Of a stretch of 64,000 nt of DNA, positions 38,305-47,971 are shown in pieces. Positions within the stretch are counted from its first letter, which is position 1, and every line of letters begins with the position of its first letter. A program made the position numbers and the translations under genes. The notes under the pieces are model-generated. The model was not told where the DNA came from. It worked only from the letters and a program-made list of their open reading frames with translations, and ran no database searches. This DNA is from Ophiura sarsii (Eukaryota > Echinodermata > Ophiuroidea > Amphilepidida > Ophiuridae). The stretch lies in NCBI GenBank assembly GCA_035610835.1, contig CM069459.1, forward strand, positions 54,479,316-54,543,315, read 5' to 3'.

Positions 38305-39140
38305 TTTATAGATTGGTTTATTGAAAATTACAAAATCGTGGCTTAAAAGCCAAATTGCATTGCACTTACAATATTATAAAACATTTAAATACATTCAAAG
38401 AAATACATTAAAATATAAATATAAAATACAAAGACACATTTATATAAAACATGTGATACCAATAACACTCTCACGAGATGAACATACACATACCCTCAAA
38501 CAGCCTTACCCACACGTCGTACCCACCCCCACACACCAGACCTCTCCCACACACTTTCATAAATTTAACAATACAAAGATCCTCTCACGAGATGAACATA
38601 CACATACCCTCAAACAGCCTTACCCACACGCACCCCCCCACACACACACACCCCCCTCCAGACCTCTCCCACACACTTTCATAAATATAACAATAAAAAG
38701 ATCCTCTCACGAGATGAACATACACATACCCTCAAACAGCCTTACCCACACGTACCCCCCCCCAACCCCCCCCCCCCCCCCCCCCCCCCCCCCACCACCA
38801 GACCTCTCCCACACGCTTTCATAAATATAACAATAATATAAGATGCATTTATTTATTGATTGCACACAAAAATTCTAAAATTATTCATTGTTTAAAAGTC
38901 TGACATAATATGGTACCGGGCTGTTAAAAAATCTCTTTGTCCTAAAACGAGGCTGGGATATTGCACTTGAATTACGTAGGTTAAAACTGTGACATTCATT
39001 TCTTCTGGGTGGTAAAAGATGTTCAGTCCTGACATTTTGATATAAACCTTTGGCAAACTTGAGAGAGTGATGTTCTCTTCTTTCCTCCAAACTATCAAGA
39101 TCACACATGCTTAAGGCATCAGAATAAGAATGATCCAGCA
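38305..39140 (-). mobile_element. 5'-truncated LINE: C-terminal ORF end plus 3' UTR
   Basis: On the minus strand, 39132-38881 encodes HSYSDALSMCDLDSLEERRE, then LKFAKGLYQN, a FNLRN segment and FFNSPVPYYVRLLN. This is the conserved C-terminal tail seen in many invertebrate LINE reverse transcriptases (a tyrosine, L-x-L-x-x-LEERR block, then RT-x-x-LLPP). A stop at 38881 is followed by a 3' UTR containing a 114-122-bp minisatellite, an AATAAA near 38326 and short AATCTATAAACC tail repeats to about 38305. Homology starts abruptly at about 39140, where unrelated G-rich repeat is joined. Decayed and immobile. Confidence 0.7.
38468..38832. repeat. Minisatellite of three ~118-bp units
   Basis: Units start at 38468, 38582 and 38704 with CTCTCACGAGATGAACATAC; each contains CCTCAAACAGCCTTACCC and ends with TTTCATAAAT. 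Unit length varies by the size of an internal ACCCCC/poly-C stretch; the last contains a C run of more than 20. It lies in the 3' UTR of the LINE remnant. Confidence 0.9.
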
Positions 39141-39198
39141 TTTTTTTAGGGGGGAGGGGGGCAAACACATTTGCCGGTACCATCCAAGCGGTGCTGCC

Positions 39199-40642
39199 CT
39201 CCGAGCTATGCTCGGACAGGGGGGTGTCTGAGGGGAGATGTGGCCCCCTCAGTGGGTCCTCAGAAGTAGACAAATTTTCAATTTTCGAACTCATTTGGTT
39301 CGATCTGGTGTATACTTTTGACCAACATTTTATCGAAAAGCCACCTCGTCATTTCCAATATTTTTTTTAAAATTTTTATCAATGCACGAAAGAAGTTGAG
39401 CATATTATACTGATATATTTTTCATTTAAGTATAGATGATTTGAAAGCTCGAACAGAGGGAAGTCTCAGGGGGGACGTGGCCCTCAGAAGTACGATGCAA
39501 GAAAGATGTAGAGCATATATACTGATTTTTTCTTAATTTAAGTATAGATTGTTTAAAAGCTCGAACAGGGGAGTCTGAGGGGTGATGCCCCCCCCCCCCC
39601 CTTCTTCATCTCTTTCTTTTTTCTTTTTTTCCCCCTTTTGTTTCCTTTTTTTTTTTTCCTTTTTTTTTGGTAGGGGGGGGGGGGCAGGCCCGTCGTGCCC
39701 CCCCCCCCCCCCCCTGTATCCGCGCCTGCACGCGGCCTGGGTTCGATCCACAGCGCGTGCGGAGATTGATTTTCCCCCTCAAATTTGACCCGTTTTTCTC
39801 CCCTGATAGTTTAATTCAGAAAAACACACATGAAGAGTTAGAGATAATGTTTAAGATATACACATTGGTTAAATATCTCAACCAGCAACTATTTCCAAGA
39901 AATATTGGCTTGAATTTCGACCGCCCTATTCCGAGCTATGCACGGACAGGGGGGTGTCTGAGGGGAGATGTGGCCCCCTCACTGGGCCCTCAGAAGTAGA
40001 CAAATTTTCAATTTTCGAACTCATTTGGTTCGATCTGGTGTATACTTTTGACCAACATTTTATCGAAAAGCCACCTCTTCATTTCCAATAAATATTTTGT
40101 TTTTTTATCAATGCACGAAAGAAGTTGAGCATATTATACTGATATATTTTTCATTTAAGTATAGATGACTTGAAAGCTCGAACAGGGGGAGTCTCAGGGG
40201 GGATGTGGCCCTCAGAAGTAGATTTTTTTTTCAATTTTCGAACTCATTTGGTGCGATCTGGTGTATACTTTTGACCAACATCTTATCGAAAAGCCATCCC
40301 CTTCATTTCCAATCAATATATATTTGTTGTCAATGCAAGAAAGAAGTAGAGCATATATACTGATTTTTTCTTAATTTAAGTATAGATTGTTCCCCCGTCG
40401 TGCCCCCCCCCCCCCCCCCCCCCTGTATCCGCGCCTGCACGCGGCCTGGGTTCGATCCACAGCGCGTGCGGAGATTGATTTTCCCCCCTCAAATTTGACC
40501 CGTTTTTCTCCCCTGATAGTTAAATTCAGAAAAACACACATGATGAGTTAGAGATAATGTTTAAGATATACACATTGGTTAAATATCTCAACCAGCAACT
40601 ATTTCCAAGAAATATTGGCTTGAATTTCGACCGCCCTATTCG
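39199..40642. repeat. Nested tandem copies of a G-rich repeat and a tRNA-like 3' end
   Basis: Repeats with GGGGGGTGTCTGAGGGGAGA, TCAGAAGTAGACAAATTTTC and GGTTCGATCTGGTGTATACT occur at about 39210-39470, 39480-39580 (partial), 39940-40200 and 40200-40390. Two copies of a second segment (39716-39930 and 40421-40642) carry TGGGTTCGATCCACAGCGCG, a B-box-like word, and run to TTTCGACCGCCCTATTC. Long C and T runs separate them (39590-39720, 40400-40423). No protein gene is supported. Confidence 0.7.
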
Positions 40643-41344
40643 CGCTATACATAAATCGGCGACAACATGGACTGGCTATTCATTCCATAGCTAATAAGGC
40701 CCTTTTACTTTATGCCTTATTATTAGGCTTTATGAGTTTCCTGTCACCCACCCTAGTTATGTTTTAGAAATGGACAAAAACGTGGCAGGAAAAAGACTAC
40801 CTATCCTGACAGCATTGCAAAAGACATGGGTCTTGAATTAAGTGATATTCCACAGCTCATGATGAATAAAGTTACATAGTACCTACATTGAATGGCCCCT
40901 AGCTAGTCTATGAACATGATCTGCAAAGGCCAATTGTTATGTAAATAAGAAGCCAGTCGGCTCATGTCCTTGAATCGATTTTCCTATTTCCTACACCACC
41001 GAAACATTATTTCAATAATAATAATACAGGCACATTGATTTGTATTACATAACGGCTGGCATTTGTAACAAGTTTAGCTTAATCGATAATAACACACAAC
41101 GAGTTTCTATTGTATTGGCCTGTTGCATAGGAGTAGGACAGTTCGGTGGTATACCGCGGTTCATTCACATTTCATGATGCCATGCACACTAAACAGTCAG
41201 TGGAAAGTTAAAATGAAATCGTAAATAATTCCACATTCCAAAATAAACTATAATTGAACAATAATGAATAATTATACGAAATGATAAACAATATCGAAAA
41301 CTAATATTAAAAAAATGTATATAAACGATTAAAATAAAATTTCA
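40643..41344. other. Intergenic, no feature recognised
   Basis: AT-rich DNA without recognisable genes or shared repeats. Confidence 0.45.
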
Positions 41345-41416
41345 AGACGTGATAGGATTCGAACCCACGACCTCCGATTTACTAGTCCAATGCTCTACTG
41401 CTGAGCCAACTATGCG
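41345..41416 (-). pseudogene. tRNA-like sequence, AGT anticodon position
   Basis: On the minus strand TTGGCTCAGCAGTAGAGC forms the D arm. CTAGTAA fits a seven-base anticodon loop with AGT (Thr) at positions 34-36. GTGGGTTCGAATCCTAT forms a paired T arm. Acceptor ends do not pair, so this is a pseudogene or SINE head rather than a working tRNA. Confidence 0.45.
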
Positions 41417-41520
41417 CTATGTGAACGCAATAACAAACAAGAGTAATATGGTTCAACATACCGTGTGTATTTAGGGAATAGTTGAATGAGAACTATATTT
41501 GGGTATAAAGAGGATTTCAG

Positions 41521-41597
41521 GAAAATCGAAATAGCTCAGTTGGTAAAGATTAGGACTCTCAATCAGCAGGCCGTACGTTCGAATCTTTGTGGCGGTT
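41521..41597 (+). pseudogene. tRNA-like sequence, CTC anticodon position
   Basis: AAATAGCTCAGTTGG (A box), CTCTCAA as a possible anticodon loop and ACGTTCGAATCTT (B box) are correctly spaced. The T stem and acceptor stem are mostly unpaired. It lies about 100 bp from the minus-strand tRNA-like sequence at 41345-41416, in opposite orientation. Confidence 0.4.
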
Positions 41598-42030
41598 TAT
41601 ATTCCTTGTGCTCTATACTTAGAGCGGTCGAGTCTGGGTAGAGGTCGGTTAGGGTTTTAAGCATGCCGAAATATAATATTTATTATTGTTCTCTCATTAT
41701 ACGTCCGTTCGGGGTTTTCATTTATATTGACATAATGTTAACGTTATTTATTTATTTTGTATCTACTTTCTTAATTGTTGATGTTTATTTAATTATTTAT
41801 CAATCAATTAATTATAAATAGGCCTTAATATACTATTTTATTGATATAAATATTAATCTATATATTATTTATTTACATTAATTACTTAATTTCTTCATAT
41901 TTATTATTTATTAGGTCACGTTCAGAGTGTATGCAACATTCTTAAATAGTCTAAAACGCAGAAAAATGACACTATTTAGGGGAGTAAGATTCATAATGCT
42001 ACTTGATTACACACATTATGCCTATACCAG
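41598..42030. other. AT-rich intergenic sequence
   Basis: Very AT-rich with TTATTTATTT-type stretches; nothing else recognised. Confidence 0.45.
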
Positions 42031-42802
42031 GTAATGCTATTTAGCAAAGGTAGTAATGCCATTTTGCAAAAATAATGAAGATAGTAATGCTGTCTACTGA
42101 AGATAATAATGATGTCTACTGAAGATATCAATGCTGTCTACCAAAGAAAGTTATGCTATTTAGCAAACATAGCAATGAAGTTTACCAAAGATAACAATGC
42201 TGTCTACTGAATGTATCAATGCTATCTACCAAAGATAGTAATGCTATCTACCGAAGATAATAATGCTGTCTACTGAAGATAGTTAATGCTGTTTACCGAA
42301 GATACTAATGCTGTCTACCGAAGATAATAATGCTGTCTACTGAAGATAGTTAATGCTGTTTACCGAAGATACTAATGCTGACTACTGAAGGTATCAATGC
42401 TATCTACCAAAGATAGTAATGCTGTCAACTGAAGATAGTATTACTGTCTACCGAAGATAGTAATGCTGTCTACCAAAGAAAACAGTGATGTCTACTGAAA
42501 ATGGTTATGCTATTTAGCAAAGTTAGTTATGTTGTGTACCGAAGATAATGATTATGTCTACTGAAGATATCAATGCTGTCTACTATAAGTAATAATGCTG
42601 TCTACCAAAAGTTGTAATGCTGTGTACCGAAGATAATGATGCTGTGTACTGAAGATAGTAATGCTATCTACCGAAGATAGCAATGCTATGCACGGAAGAC
42701 AGTTAGGCTATCTACTGATGATGGTTATGCTATCTTGCAAAGATATTAATCTCATCTTGCAAAGATAGTTATAAAATGCTATCTACCAAAGATAGTAATG
42801 CT
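42031..42802. repeat. ~22-bp minisatellite, about 36 degenerate copies
   Basis: Consensus AATGCTGTCTACTGAAGATAGT, with CTATCTACCAAAG and CTATTTAGCAAAG variants and unit lengths of 21-23 bp. Decays at both ends. Some blocks of several units recur, for example around 42240-42300 and 42305-42370. Confidence 0.92.
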
Positions 42803-42838
42803 TGCTATCAACATACGCTCGTAGTAATGATGCTGACC

Positions 42839-43222
42839 TTAAGGCGCCGGAAAAGAAACACCCTGTTTTACGGGTGGACGAACTTGTCCTCCTAAATTGT
42901 TTAAACAAATGTCGACATATTTTCGCCCCAAAACGGCTGATTTTACATGATTTGAGAAAAAAGTATAAGCAAAATAATAAATAAATCTTGAAAAACGCCA
43001 AAAGTGGGTCAACCTGGCCTGTAAAACAGTTTTTTGGTGTGTGTTTTTGTGTGAAAATGCCTTAAGGCGACGACCCCCCCCCCCCCCCCCCCCCCCGTTT
43101 AACGGCAGACGGACCTGTCATCCTAAAATTGTTTAAACACATTTCGACATATTTTCGGCCAAAAAGGCTGATTTTACATGATTTGAGAAAAAAGTATCTA
43201 AGAAAAATGAATCTTGAAAAAC
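42839..43222. repeat. Direct repeat of ~165 bp, second copy cut by the gap
   Basis: Copy A from 42839 and copy B from 43062 share TTAAGGCG, CCTAAATTGTTTAAACA-like, GACATATTTTCG, GGCTGATTTTACATGATTTG and AATCTTGAAAAAC. Copy B begins with a run of more than 20 C at about 43074-43096 and stops at the N block, so the true number of copies is unknown. Confidence 0.8.
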
Positions 43223-43322
43223 NNNNNNNNNNNNNNNNNNNNNNNNNNNNNNNNNNNNNNNNNNNNNNNNNNNNNNNNNNNNNNNNNNNNNNNNNNNNNN
43301 NNNNNNNNNNNNNNNNNNNNNN
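43223..43322. other. Assembly gap (100 N)
   Basis: Exactly 100 N, a conventional placeholder for a gap of unknown size, sitting inside a tandem repeat next to a long poly-C run. Collapse or sequencing drop-out is the likely cause. Confidence 0.99.
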
Positions 43323-43898
43323 TTATTGGGGTAAGGATTTGACTCAACAATATATGGTTGGTTGGGGTTTCATTTGATAGCCGTGGGGCCATTGTAGTCT
43401 AATACATTTCCCAAATATTATACACTTTTAAAGTCACCTGGGCCTATATCAAAATGCAATAAGACATAGACGATGAACTACAATGCATAATATATATATA
43501 TATATAATGTAATATTAATTGTCCATGTAAAAGCGGGAAAACAAGCAATTATGGATACCGCGTTTAAATTTGTAGGTCTAGGTGTAATATTGATTAAAAA
43601 AACAACCCATTGAAATATTGTCATATTTTAATGTTCGTACTTTATCGTGCAGATCGAGTATGTTCTATTGTGCGTTGTTATTAAAATGAATAAATTGCTA
43701 TGATATCAAAGACAATACATACATACATACAATGAGGTTTTATATAGCGCAAAAATACATGTAGATCGGTGCGCTTTATAAAAAGATACAGCAACAAAAT
43801 ACCTGCATACAAAAACAAATGGCATAATATTAATAAGTCAACCTGCATGAAATGAATACCACAGAAACATCAATTAATATTTAGGTTTGAGCTGTTAG
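43323..43898. other. Intergenic, with a short dispersed repeat
   Basis: Contains a TA dinucleotide run near 43490. A CATACATACATACAATGAGG block then continues TTTTATATAGCGC and GCGCTTTATAAA (43715-43785), which looks like a short interspersed element. The rest is featureless. Confidence 0.4.
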
Positions 43899-44160
43899 AT
43901 GTTTTTTGAATGAATGTAATGATGTGGACATTTTAACATGTTATGGTAAAATTCCACAACCTGGGTCCAGCGACCGAGAATCATTTATTTCTTTTTTATG
44001 GAAAATTTTAAAATTACAAAATATTTTGCAAACAAATCTTAATGGTTCTGGAACAACAAGTTTAGTGTTATCAGAATTTGATCTGAGATCTGAACATCCA
44101 GGTTTATACTTTGAAATACAGCCAACAAGATACTCTGGAGCACTGTCATTAAAAGAATTT
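43899..44160 (+). CDS. Candidate internal exon of an unrecognised gene
   Basis: A 262-bp open stretch between a plausible acceptor (GCTGTTAG before ATGTTT) and a consensus donor GTGAGT at 44161. It encodes about 87 residues including YGKIPQPGSSDRESF, NGSGTTSLVLSEFDLRSEHP and FEIQPTRYSGALSLKEF, and this composition looks coding rather than random. The frame runs on past the donor to 44301, but that tail is less protein-like. I do not recognise the family. It could be a host exon, an orphan exon or a transposon-derived fragment. Confidence 0.4.
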
Positions 44161-44406
44161 GTGAGTGTATTTGTATCTATGACGGAGAACCTGTTTAAAA
44201 ATATTTTTAATGTTTTTTTGGTCCCATTTAAATTCAATTATTTGTCGAACTGGCAAGCAGTGAAGCTTCTTGAGGAAGGCAGCGACGAATCAAGTCTCTA
44301 GCCAGAGGTTGCTTCAATGCAATCCCAGCATGCAGTAGAAAAGCACTGTGCAATGAGATTATTCAACACCTGAGTTCCATTGAAATGTACAGAAATATCA
44401 TGGTCC

Positions 44407-44526
44407 ATTAGAGGAACTAATAATTGAGACTTTTCATATCTGTATCAATATATGAATTGGGATTCTATTTATTAATACAATGATACCAAACAAGTTGATA
44501 AGTCTCAATGATAAGTTCCTCTAATT
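44407..44526. mobile_element. 120-bp fold-back element
   Basis: ATTAGAGGAACTAATAATTG at the left is mirrored by CAATGATAAGTTCCTCTAAT at the right, about 25 bp with two mismatches, around a short centre. MITE-like; no clear target duplication. Confidence 0.6.
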
Positions 44527-45444
44527 ACTGTGGGCTCTATTTTATAACTGATGGCACCTTCAAATTTAGTATACCAATTAAACTGTATCCTTTAAAAAAC
44601 CCAAACAACAACTGAGCTACTAAAAATCCAACAATAAGTACAAATTACTACTTAATACATTTGTATTACATTGCATGGTTATTCTCGCTCGTTTAACCCC
44701 CTGAGCACTACCTGCCTATCTACATTAGGAGTTGTTTCCAAGGCTTTTTATCCAGTTCAGATTCTGTTTGGTTTGACCATGATTTGTCAGGCCAGAGACA
44801 CGCAGACTTATTGGCTCAATTATAGCCTACACGCGACAATACCCAGGAGAGTGTATACATGTTTGTGTCCTTGTACTGGCATGACTGTTTGCGGTCAATG
44901 CAAAGCCAGTGTTTTAAAAATTACAATATACTAGTACACTACTACTAGCAATTTAACGTTTAGAACATTCTGTCTTATCTTTTTAGTAGGTTTATACAAT
45001 TAATGAACATTTCTTAAAGTCAAAAACTGAGATATCTGGAGACATTAATGTAAAGGGCAAAACATTTAGAATAATATTTCAGTGATTTCAGTTTTTCTCT
45101 TTGATATTTTGAAGTTAATTTTAGAGTGAACTTGAGAGTGAAAATTATTCCAAAGTTAAAATGAATTGAATAAAACTGTGGGGTGGGCCTATGGTAAGTT
45201 GATGACGTTGAGAATCTTTAGATACATTTGGTGGTTTCCATTCAGAATACAAAAGTCGTGGTGTTAAATCAAGCATAAAATGCCATCAAAATATCTTATT
45301 TTATAAAGATGAATGGATCAATTGTTACATTTTAAAGTTACTTGAATATTTAGGATTGAACTTGAGAGTGAAAAATTATCCCCTTCTGTTCCAAACTTTC
45401 GAAGTAAGATATATTGACATTATGCGAAAGTGCAACGCTCACAC
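44527..45444. other. Intergenic, partial direct repeats
   Basis: Two copies of a GAACTTGAGAGTGAAAA word (about 45129 and 45357) in similar flanks suggest an old ~230-bp duplication. The open frame at 44671-44934 lacks recognisable similarity or splice context. Confidence 0.4.
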
Positions 45445-45566
45445 AGAGCGTGTTTCTGCTGGGGAAGAAACCGCTAATAAACTCTAAGTTTGCCCAGCTG
45501 AAACAGGCAGAACCCGGCAATAATCGGCAATAATCTTTTTGCAGTGTCCCAGCAGAAACACGCTCT
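45445..45566. mobile_element. Fold-back element with perfect 19-bp inverted repeats
   Basis: AGAGCGTGTTTCTGCTGGG at 45445-45463 has its exact inverse at 45548-45566, giving a 122-bp MITE-like unit. Not coding. Confidence 0.7.
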
Positions 45567-45604
45567 TAGTAACCGCACCACTTTAATACAGTGGCATAAC
45601 CAGC

Positions 45605-45625
45605 GGGGGGGGGGGGGGGGGGGGG
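45605..45625. repeat. Poly-G run (21 G)
   Basis: Lies just before the satellite array; a C run follows near 45688. Confidence 0.9.
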
Positions 45626-45699
45626 AACCAAGGGGGAAATCAAGTACGGCTGTAAATGAAATTTACAAACAAAGTACACACCAAATCCCCCCCCCCAAT

Positions 45700-47746
45700 A
45701 ATGACATCGTACGCACTCTAAATGGGAAATAGCGCCATAACCATGATAACAGTATACTCGCACCCCTTTGAAAATGCGTGATTTAAACATAATCTATGTC
45801 GTTTCCCTTCCCCGCACCCCTTTGAAAATGTTTCAATTACACATTCCCAGCATCGCTTCTCTTTCGCAAACTTTTGAGATGTGATTTTTTGACATAAAGC
45901 AGCAATGTGCAACGCATTCTTATCACCCGCACCCCTTTGAAAATGTTTAAATTACACACCATTCAACATCCCTATTCTTTCTCCCAACTCTTGAGACATG
46001 ATATTTTGAAATAGGCGAGAGTGCAACGCACTCTAAATGGGAAAATAGCGCCATAACAGTACTCGCACCCCTTTGAAAATGCGTGATTTAAACATAATCT
46101 ATGTCGTTTCCCTTCCCCGCACCCCTTTGAAAATGTTTCAATTACACATTCCCAGCGTCGCTTCTCTTTCGCAAACTTTTGAGATGTGATTTTTTGACAT
46201 AAAGCAGCAATGTGCAACGCATTCTTATCACCCGCACCCCTTTGAAAATGTTTAAATTACACATCATTCAACATCCCTATTCTTTCTCCCAATCTTGAGA
46301 CATGATATTTTGAAATAGGCGAGAATGCAACGCACTCTAAATGGGAAAATAGCGCCATAACAGTACTCGCACCCCTTTGAAAATGCGTGATTTAAACATA
46401 ATCTATGTCGTTTCCCTTCCCCGCACCCCTTTGAAAATGTTTCAATTACACCTTCCCAGCATCGCTTATCTTTCGCACACTTTTGAGATGTGATTTATTG
46501 ACATAAATCAGCAATGTGCAACGCATTCTTATCACCCGCACCCCTTTGAAAATGTTTAAATTGCACATCATTCAACATCCCTATTCTTTCTCCCAACTCT
46601 TGAGACATGATATTTTGAAATAGGTGAGAATGCAACGCACTCTAAATGGAAAAATAGCGTCATAAGAGTACTCGCACCCCTTTGAAAATGCGTGATTTAA
46701 ACATAATCTATGTCGTTTCCCTTCCCCGCACCCCTTTGAAAATGTTTCAATTACACATTCCCAGCATCGCTTCTCTTTCGCAAACTTTTGAGATGTGATT
46801 TTTTGACATAAAGCAGCAATGTGCAACGCATTCTTATCACCCGCACCCCTTTGAAAATGTTTAAATTACACACCATTCAACATCCCTATTCTTTCTCCCA
46901 ACTCTTGAGACATGATATTTTGAAATAGGCGAGAGTGCAACGCACTCTAAATGGGAAAATAGCGCCATAACAGTACTCGCACCCCTTTGAAAATGCGTGA
47001 TTTAAACATAATCTATGTCGTTTCCCTTCCCCGCACCCCTTTGAAAATGTTTCAATTACACATTCCCAGCGTCGCTTCTCTTTCGCAAACTTTTGAGATG
47101 TGATTTTTTGACATAAAGCAGCAATGTGCAACGCATTCTTATCACCCGCACCCCTTTGAAAATGTTTAAATTACACATCATTCAACATCCCTATTCTTTC
47201 TCTCAATCTTGAGACATGATATTTTGAAATAGGCGAGAATGCAACGCACTCTAAATGGGAAAATAGCGCCATAACAGTACTCGCACCCCTTTGAAAATGC
47301 GTGATTTAAACATAATCTATGTCGTTTCCCTTCCCCGCACCCCTTTGAAAATGTTTCAATTACACCTTCCCAGCATCGCTTATCTTTCGCACACTTTTGA
47401 GATGTGATTTATTGACATAAATCAGCAATGTGCAACGCATTCTTATCACCCGCACCCCTTTGAAAATGTTTAAATTGCACATCATTCAACATCCCTATTC
47501 TTTCTCCCAACTCTTGAGACATGATATTTTGAAATAGGTGAGAATGCAACGCACTCTAAATGGAAAAATAGCGTCATAAGAGTACTCGCACCCCTTTGAA
47601 AATGCGTGATTTAAACATAATCTATGTCGTTTCCCTTCCCCGCACCCCTTTGAAAATGTTTCAATTACACATTCCCAGCATCGCTTCTCTTTCGCAAACT
47701 TTTGAGATGTGATTTTTTGACATAAAGCAGCAATCAACATCCCTAT
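45700..47746. repeat. Satellite array, left part (~305-bp monomers, 914-bp trimers)
   Basis: Monomers of about 305 bp recur from near 45706 up to the Gypsy insertion. Each contains three copies of the box CGCACCCCTTTGAAAATG followed by different spacers (GCGTGATTTAAACATAATC, TTTCAATTACACATTCCC, TTTAAATTACACA). Variants recur every three monomers, 914 bp apart (for example 45972 and 46886, 46581 and 47495), so this side has a trimeric higher-order repeat. The last monomer before the insertion has a deletion of about 60 bp. The short minus-strand frames in the monomers follow from the repeat. Confidence 0.93.
47742..47746. other. Target-site duplication, left copy (CCTAT)
   Basis: Matches CCTAT at 52507-52511 immediately after the 3' LTR. 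The rejoined site reads as ordinary satellite monomer sequence (CATCCCTATTCTTTCTCCC). Confidence 0.9.
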
Positions 47747-47952
47747 TGTTATGTATTGACTATCTAAATCGTGCAGTGCCCCTTTAACGTTATTTACGTG
47801 TTGCACATTACCCAGCATGCAACTCTGTCAACAAAATGGCAGCCTACAATAAAGTATCGTAACTGTGAAGTTGTCCACAAGATCAGTCTTGTAACGTCTT
47901 ATTATTTAGCATATGGTTCTTCACTTTACATCTTATAGTAGAAGAAATAACA
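47747..47952 (+). repeat. 5' LTR
   Basis: 206 bp, TG...CA ends, with an AATAAA polyadenylation signal at 47848-47853. No differences from the 3' LTR seen by eye. Expected to hold the element's promoter. Confidence 0.95.
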
Positions 47953-47953
47953 C

Positions 47954-47971
47954 TGGCGACGAAGATGGCGA
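47954..47971 (+). promoter_or_regulatory. Putative primer-binding site
   Basis: TGGCGACGAAGATGGCGA begins two bases past the LTR and starts with the TGG expected opposite a tRNA CCA end. It overlaps the ATG of gag-pol at 47965. The priming tRNA is not identified. Confidence 0.6.

Noticed and set aside
39533..39999. Proline- or lysine-rich frames over the poly-C/poly-T region.
   Set aside because: Low-complexity translation of homopolymer runs between repeats.
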